Shown one piece after another: positions 7,301 to 10,206 of a DNA stretch of 10,206 nucleotides (position 1 is its first letter; every line of letters begins with the position of its first letter). The notes under the pieces are model-generated. The model saw nothing but the letters and a program-made list of their open reading frames with translations, searched no databases and was not told where the DNA came from. The stretch is taken from NCBI GenBank assembly GCA_051881355.1, contig JBJEPS010000077.1, positions 1-10,206 of the forward strand. Reading direction: 5' to 3'. The stretch is from Fimenecus sp051881355 (GTDB lineage: Bacteria > Bacillota > Clostridia > Oscillospirales > Acutalibacteraceae). The translations under genes and the position numbers were made by a program.

Positions 7301-7411
7301 GCAGGCTCCAATGCCTGCGGTCCCGATGCGCTCGAAAAATACCGCTTCACCTTTAAAGACAAATTAAAGTTCCAATTTGCGATAAAGCCTTTGGGCGGTG
7401 AAACCAAATGA
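4373..7411 (+). CDS. lacZ: Beta-galactosidase, glycoside hydrolase family 2
   Basis: A full-length 1012-residue LacZ-type enzyme that hydrolyses terminal beta-galactosides such as lactose. Order of parts: sugar-binding jelly roll (about 50-215, with VPSTWQ, DVYVNGK, GYSEG and YLECQDMFRETGIFRDV), immunoglobulin-like domain (about 220-315), TIM barrel (about 320-610, opening with KGVNHHDSHP), then a linker and the beta-galactosidase small-chain domain (about 720-1005, with YYGRGPQEN). Glu451 in SLGNESGG is the acid/base and Glu521 in CEYAHAMG the nucleophile, by alignment to E. coli LacZ. RTSHYPPDP and DEADIETHG are also intact. No signal peptide or membrane segment is seen, so it acts in the cytoplasm and needs a transporter encoded elsewhere. 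The start at 4373 has GGGGGAAG four bases upstream. It is the first gene of a plus-strand cluster and overlaps the GNAT gene by four bases. True preference among beta-galactosides cannot be read from sequence. Confidence 0.94.
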   Translation: MQYILNRDNYRNFDMLQAGKLDGRAYFIPYSDEAALRKTDACTERFASDKVQVLSGDWQFKYYDALQLLPTDFDTDKVQFDSIQVPSTWQRTGYRPPVYLNSRYEFHVMPPELPADMAVGVYRKQFSVATLAKRYILSFLGVAPCIDVYVNGKTVGYSEGAHNTAEFDITKYLVNGENELLCVVHRWCTGTYLECQDMFRETGIFRDVLLFALDKTDILDYEIKTKKEKNGKYAFTLTASVFGETEGYTLSAALYDGNTVLAECTLDAAAQTVFSFSDLAVTEWNAEVPTVYDLLLTLKKGNETVSVVRNVTGFKRVTVDGDVFKFNGKAIKMKGVNHHDSHPVTGYVLTPQDILKDLTLMKQFNVNTVRTSHYPPDPILLTLADQMGLYIVDEADIETHGAGSIGPHKLYKPNLLSHDEKWETHYIDRVRRMVLRDRNHPSITMWSLGNESGGYRNQDACRDFLKKVCPEIPVHYEGVIHTDRVAYDVVSEMYTEIADVIKVRDSARGDKYNGKPFYLCEYAHAMGVGPGSLEDYWQVFYSSDKLMGGCIWEFCDHAVYHGKNDKTYKYEYTYGGDHGEEMHDGNFCVDGLFYPDRTPHTGAFEMKEVYRPLRAVKMDAQTYKFINTNRFRSSDYIKIHWTLLENGTKAGHGSFSLDIAPQKEELYTIPAVCTDKEKDYLLNIIYTDKDSGETIAHEQFILNDAVPHLAINKRKKILLNEQGGKYVLTSPDCTVVFHKASGAMESYKAFGKERLHVLPVGGTIGFVPNIYRAPIDNDSYAWAPKWDRKKLPLVKPIFVGIAAKEVNDHIDVKVKYKLAKGLAVWYICELGYAVYPDGTIKIGAELERKMFGAKDLPRFGVTVELPKAFSNVEYYGRGPQENMCDCNAQSPVGIYESTVREMHENYIKPQDNGNHGSTKYLRLFDDKGCGVEIIGAPKFSFSVHEYTQALLCEAKHREDLQPQNTTFLSIDGFMRGAGSNACGPDALEKYRFTFKDKLKFQFAIKPLGGETK

Positions 7412-7836
7412 TGCAAGCGGTTTGGTATGAAAGCGGCGAGGCGTTTACGCCGTGCGCAACGGTCCGAAAAACCGTATTCGTTGCGGAACAGGGCTACACA
7501 CTCGACGAGGAATTTGACGAATACGACAGCTTCTGTCCGCATCTTGTGCTGTTTGACGGTGAAATTCCCGTTGCGACAGGGCGGCTGGTGTTCCTTTCGG
7601 ACGGCACGGCGAAATTAGGTCGCATTGCGGTATTGAAAGCTTACCGCGGCAAGCATTTGGGGGCAAAAATCGTGTCGGCACTCTTAGAAAGAGCGAAAGC
7701 AGAGGGCGCTGTGCGTGCCTATGTCAGCGCGCAAACCTATGCCGTCCCGTTTTACAACAAATTCGGCTTTCTCGCATACGGCGACGAATACTTAGACGGC
7801 AGAATTCCGCATATGGATATGGAAATGCCGCTTTGA
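7408..7836 (+). CDS. GNAT-family N-acetyltransferase
   Basis: A 142-residue cytoplasmic acyltransferase using acetyl-CoA. Visible marks are VRKTVFVAEQGY (about 19-30), as in ElaA-like GNAT proteins, a strand ending LGRIAV followed by the pyrophosphate-binding loop RGKHLG (80-85), and the C-terminal FYNKFGF (115-121) with DGRIPHMDM. It begins with ATGATG inside the lacZ stop region (ATGA overlap), which implies translational coupling; the upstream GGGCGGTG is a modest ribosome site. Substrate is unknown, since this family acetylates amines, amino acids, peptides or antibiotics. Sharing a message with beta-galactosidase need not mean a shared pathway. Confidence 0.88.
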   Translation: MMQAVWYESGEAFTPCATVRKTVFVAEQGYTLDEEFDEYDSFCPHLVLFDGEIPVATGRLVFLSDGTAKLGRIAVLKAYRGKHLGAKIVSALLERAKAEGAVRAYVSAQTYAVPFYNKFGFLAYGDEYLDGRIPHMDMEMPL

Positions 7837-7868
7837 AAGAACAAATTTTACATAAGGAAGTCTTAAAC

Positions 7869-8363
7869 ATGAGCAAGGTTAAAAACGAACCGAAGTACAA
7901 AAATGCGGCTTTGCAAGCCATTCGCGCGCAGTTAGAGCACCGTGCATTTTGGCTGTATCTTTTGTGCGACGAAGCAGGTAAGCGCGGACTTGACTGGGAA
8001 GACTTCGGCAGTGCCGCCGTGCGCCGCTGCGGGCTTTCACAGGGCGCGGATTTGGTCAAGAAGGGAAAAACCGACAGCTTAAAGGGGCTTCGCAAAACGC
8101 TGTTTTCCAAGCCCGCACAGCTGGTATTTGAAATGGATATTGTGGAAAGCACAGATGACAAGCTCTCTATTGATTTTCACTACTGTCCGCTTGTGAAAGC
8201 ATGGCAGAACGCGGGTTGCACCGACGAGGAAATTGCTAAGCTTTGCGATATTGCAATGTGCGGCGACCACGGCATCGGGGAATGCTACGGCAGCGTGTTG
8301 GATTTGCCGAAATGCATTGCCAAGGGCGACGATATTTGTGCACTGCGGTATCATAAGAAATAA
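7869..8363 (+). CDS. ATC-hydrolase-family protein (L-2-amino-thiazoline-4-carboxylate hydrolase-like)
   Basis: A 164-residue soluble protein of Pfam family PF14196. The first described member opens the ring of L-2-amino-thiazoline-4-carboxylate on a route to L-cysteine; most relatives in gut Clostridia have no tested activity. Conserved polar features visible here are DFHYCPLVKAW (102-112, with H104 and C106), LCDIAMCGDHGI (125-136) and GDDIC (153-157). The start is ATG 7869 with AAGGAAG eight bases before it. A TTG at 7833 overlapping the GNAT stop is open in frame but has no good ribosome site and would add 12 poorly matching residues. It is the third gene of the lacZ cluster, 32 bases after the GNAT gene, and is followed by a strong terminator. 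The family call is firm; the substrate is not. Confidence 0.82.
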   Translation: MSKVKNEPKYKNAALQAIRAQLEHRAFWLYLLCDEAGKRGLDWEDFGSAAVRRCGLSQGADLVKKGKTDSLKGLRKTLFSKPAQLVFEMDIVESTDDKLSIDFHYCPLVKAWQNAGCTDEEIAKLCDIAMCGDHGIGECYGSVLDLPKCIAKGDDICALRYHKK

Positions 8364-8383
8364 AGCAAATAGAATACAACGAG

Positions 8384-8420
8384 AAAATCCCGTGCAAGAA
8401 TTTTTCCTGCACGGGATTTT
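8384..8420. terminator. Strong bidirectional terminator between the lacZ cluster and valS
   Basis: AAAATCCCGTGCA (8384-8396) pairs perfectly over 13 bp with TGCACGGGATTTT (8408-8420) around an 11-base loop. A-runs before and T-runs after the GC core let it act on both strands. It lies 20 bases after the plus-strand stop and 17 bases beyond the end of the minus-strand valS. Confidence 0.9.
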
Positions 8421-8437
8421 GCGTGATTTTGACTAAA

Positions 8438-10206
8438 TTATTTTTTGCTGATTTTTTGAATGCTTTCTTCAATCAGCACCATTTTTTCATCGAGCTGCGC
8501 TTTTGCCTGCCGCTGACCTTCGACCACGGCGGCGGGCGCTTTGGAAACGAAGTTTTCGTTATTGAGCTTGCCGTTTACAAAATCGAGTTCCTTTTGCACG
8601 GCTTGTTTTTCCTTTTCCAAACGGGCAAGCTCGGCTTTAAAATCAACCAATTCGTCCATCGGGATATAAATGCGTGCGCTTTCGGTGATAATGGAAACCG
8701 CATCTTCCATACCGTCAAATTTGGGGGCAACGGTCACTTCGCTTGCCGACGCCAAACGGGTAAAGAACACCGTACCTTTTTTGAAGGTGTCACCGTAAGC
8801 GGTTTCAATAAACACCTGTGCCTTTTTCGACGGGGCAACATTCATTTCCGCACGGCGGTTGCGCACCGCTTTAATGGCGGTCATAATGCGCTCCATTTCA
8901 CTTTCTTCGGCTTCGTAGCAAAGCGCGCTGTCCGTTGCGGGCCACGCGGAAATCATAATGCTGTCGCCCTCGTGCGGGAGCGTTTGCCAAATTTCCTCGG
9001 TAATAAACGGCATAAACGGGTGCAGAAGCTTCAAGGTGTTGGACATCACATACACAAGCACCGCTTTGACGGTGGCTTTTGCCGCCGCGTCGTCGCCGTT
9101 CAAGCGGATTTTGGCAATTTCAATGTACCAATCGCAGAACACATCCCAAATGAAGTCATAGAGCTTCTGCACTGCCATACCGAGTTCGTATTTTTCGAGA
9201 GACTCAGTAACGCCTTTTACAAGTTCATTGTACTTGCTTAAAATCCACTTATCTTCCAACGCGAGATTTTCGGGGATATGGGGTGCAGGCTCGTTTTCGT
9301 CTAAATTCATTAAGATAAAACGCGCCGCATTCCAAATCTTATTGGCAAAGTTACGGCTGGCTTCCACTTTTTCATCGGAAAAACGCATATCGTTTCCGGG
9401 GCTGTTGCCCGTGGCGAGTGTAAAGCGAAGCGCGTCCGCGCCGTATTTGTCGATAATTTCGAGGGGGTCAATCCCGTTGCCCAAAGATTTCGACATTTTT
9501 CTGCCCTGTGCGTCACGGACAAGACCGTGAATTAGCACCGTATCAAAAGGCACTTTGCCTGTATATTCAAGTGCCGAGAAAATCATACGGGAAACCCAGA
9601 AGCCGATAATATCGTAGCCTGTTACAAGGGTATTTGTGGGATAATAATGTTTCAAATCCTCGGTTTCTTCGGGCCAGCCGAGCGTGGAGAACGGCCACAA
9701 GGCTGATGAGAACCATGTATCAAGCGTATCCTCGTCCTGCACGAAATTCGTACTGCCGCATTTGGGACAAGCGGTTAAATGCGTTTTGGAAACAACCATT
9801 TCGCCGCAGTCCTCACAGTACCAGGCAGGGATTCTGTGTCCCCACCAAAGTTGACGGGAAATGCACCAATCGCGGGTACCGTTCATCCAATTCAGATAAT
9901 TCTTTGTAAATCTTTCGGGAATGAATTTGATTTCGCCCTTTTCCACCGCCTCAATGGCAGGCTTTGCAAGCGGAACCATACGAACGAACCATTGTTTGGA
10001 AACCATGGGCTCTATGGTGCTGTGGCAACGGTAGCAAGTGCCCACCTCATGCTTGATGGGCTCGATTTCTTTAATATAGCCGCCTGCTTTAAGGTCTTCG
10101 AGTATGGCTTTTCTCGCTTCCATGGTGGTCATACCTGCATATTTACCGCAGTCGAGAACCTCGGGCTCATTTTCCGCCGCTCTGCCGCTTGCGATAAGTT
10201 CATCGG
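8438..10206 (-). CDS. valS: Valyl-tRNA synthetase, C-terminal two thirds (5' end outside window)
   Basis: A class I aminoacyl-tRNA synthetase that charges tRNA(Val) in the cytoplasm. The frame stays open through the right edge, giving 588 of about 880 residues; the HIGH motif and most of the editing domain lie outside. Present in order are CYRCHSTIEP, GTRDWCISRQLWWGHRIPAWYC, a C-x2-C ... C-x2-C zinc-type pair (YCEDCGE and CPKCGS), the KMSKS loop (9499-9485) in GRKMSKSLGN, DALRFTLATG, the anticodon-binding region from NKIWNAARF, and a C-terminal coiled coil rich in Glu, Lys and Gln as is typical of ValRS. No frameshift is seen. The apparent Met at 10132 is internal. Any T-box leader would lie upstream of the window. 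Confidence 0.95.
   Translation of the reverse strand, partial: DELIASGRAAENEPEVLDCGKYAGMTTMEARKAILEDLKAGGYIKEIEPIKHEVGTCYRCHSTIEPMVSKQWFVRMVPLAKPAIEAVEKGEIKFIPERFTKNYLNWMNGTRDWCISRQLWWGHRIPAWYCEDCGEMVVSKTHLTACPKCGSTNFVQDEDTLDTWFSSALWPFSTLGWPEETEDLKHYYPTNTLVTGYDIIGFWVSRMIFSALEYTGKVPFDTVLIHGLVRDAQGRKMSKSLGNGIDPLEIIDKYGADALRFTLATGNSPGNDMRFSDEKVEASRNFANKIWNAARFILMNLDENEPAPHIPENLALEDKWILSKYNELVKGVTESLEKYELGMAVQKLYDFIWDVFCDWYIEIAKIRLNGDDAAAKATVKAVLVYVMSNTLKLLHPFMPFITEEIWQTLPHEGDSIMISAWPATDSALCYEAEESEMERIMTAIKAVRNRRAEMNVAPSKKAQVFIETAYGDTFKKGTVFFTRLASASEVTVAPKFDGMEDAVSIITESARIYIPMDELVDFKAELARLEKEKQAVQKELDFVNGKLNNENFVSKAPAAVVEGQRQAKAQLDEKMVLIEESIQKISKK

Noticed and set aside
7833..7868. TTG start overlapping the GNAT stop for the ATC-hydrolase-like protein
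   Set aside because: It has no good ribosome site, while ATG 7869 has AAGGAAG at proper spacing and matches the usual N-terminus.
7087..8161. Minus-strand open frames opposite the end of lacZ, the GNAT gene and the ATC-hydrolase-like gene
   Set aside because: They are antisense to well-supported genes and show no family motif or Shine-Dalgarno sequence.
8423..9241. A 272-codon open frame on the plus strand
   Set aside because: It lies entirely opposite valS, lacks a ribosome site or recognisable domain, and its low-complexity Phe/His/Arg/Gly composition is that of an antisense shadow.

Overview
The window looks like chromosomal DNA of an anaerobic gut Firmicute (class Clostridia). Pointers are a bile salt hydrolase, a clostridial-type ferredoxin beside a Crp/Fnr regulator, strong GGAGG ribosome binding sites, a DUF2935 protein, and family resemblance throughout to low/medium-GC Clostridia. 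Genus cannot be set from the sequence alone. No tRNA, rRNA, CRISPR array, transposase or complete mobile element is visible.

Layout. (1) About 1-391, minus: the N-terminal part of a ParB/Spo0J-type partition protein of the kind carried by conjugative elements. It runs off the left edge and has no proper start. (2) About 391-837, plus: the C-terminal half of a DUF2935 protein, closed by a terminator. These two genes stand head to head and both lose their 5' ends within the same few bases (about 386-396), which marks a rearrangement or an assembly join. (3) 995-1969, minus: a complete bile salt hydrolase (324 aa) with its own extended -10 promoter. (4) 2082-2789 minus and 2876-3538 plus: a ferredoxin-like Fe-S protein divergent from a Crp/Fnr regulator, with a perfect 7-bp-arm palindrome between them as likely operator. 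(5) 3545-4267, minus: an AlkD-type DNA alkylation repair glycosylase, convergent with the regulator gene. (6) 4373-8363, plus: a three-gene cluster of GH2 beta-galactosidase (1012 aa), a GNAT acetyltransferase overlapping it by 4 bases, and an ATC-hydrolase-family protein, ended by a strong hairpin. (7) 8438-10206, minus: the C-terminal 588 residues of valyl-tRNA synthetase, running off the right edge.

How they work together. The genes are mostly independent metabolic, stress and housekeeping functions. The regulator/ferredoxin pair probably forms a self-contained redox-responsive module. The alkD and lacZ promoters are both near consensus and are fused back to back, with -35 boxes overlapping by five bases, so their initiation may be mutually exclusive. 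The bile salt hydrolase and beta-galactosidase fit life in an animal intestine.

I found no clear new multi-gene system. The items most worth following are the double decapitation at about 390, the overlapping alkD/lacZ promoters, and the palindrome in the ferredoxin/regulator gap.
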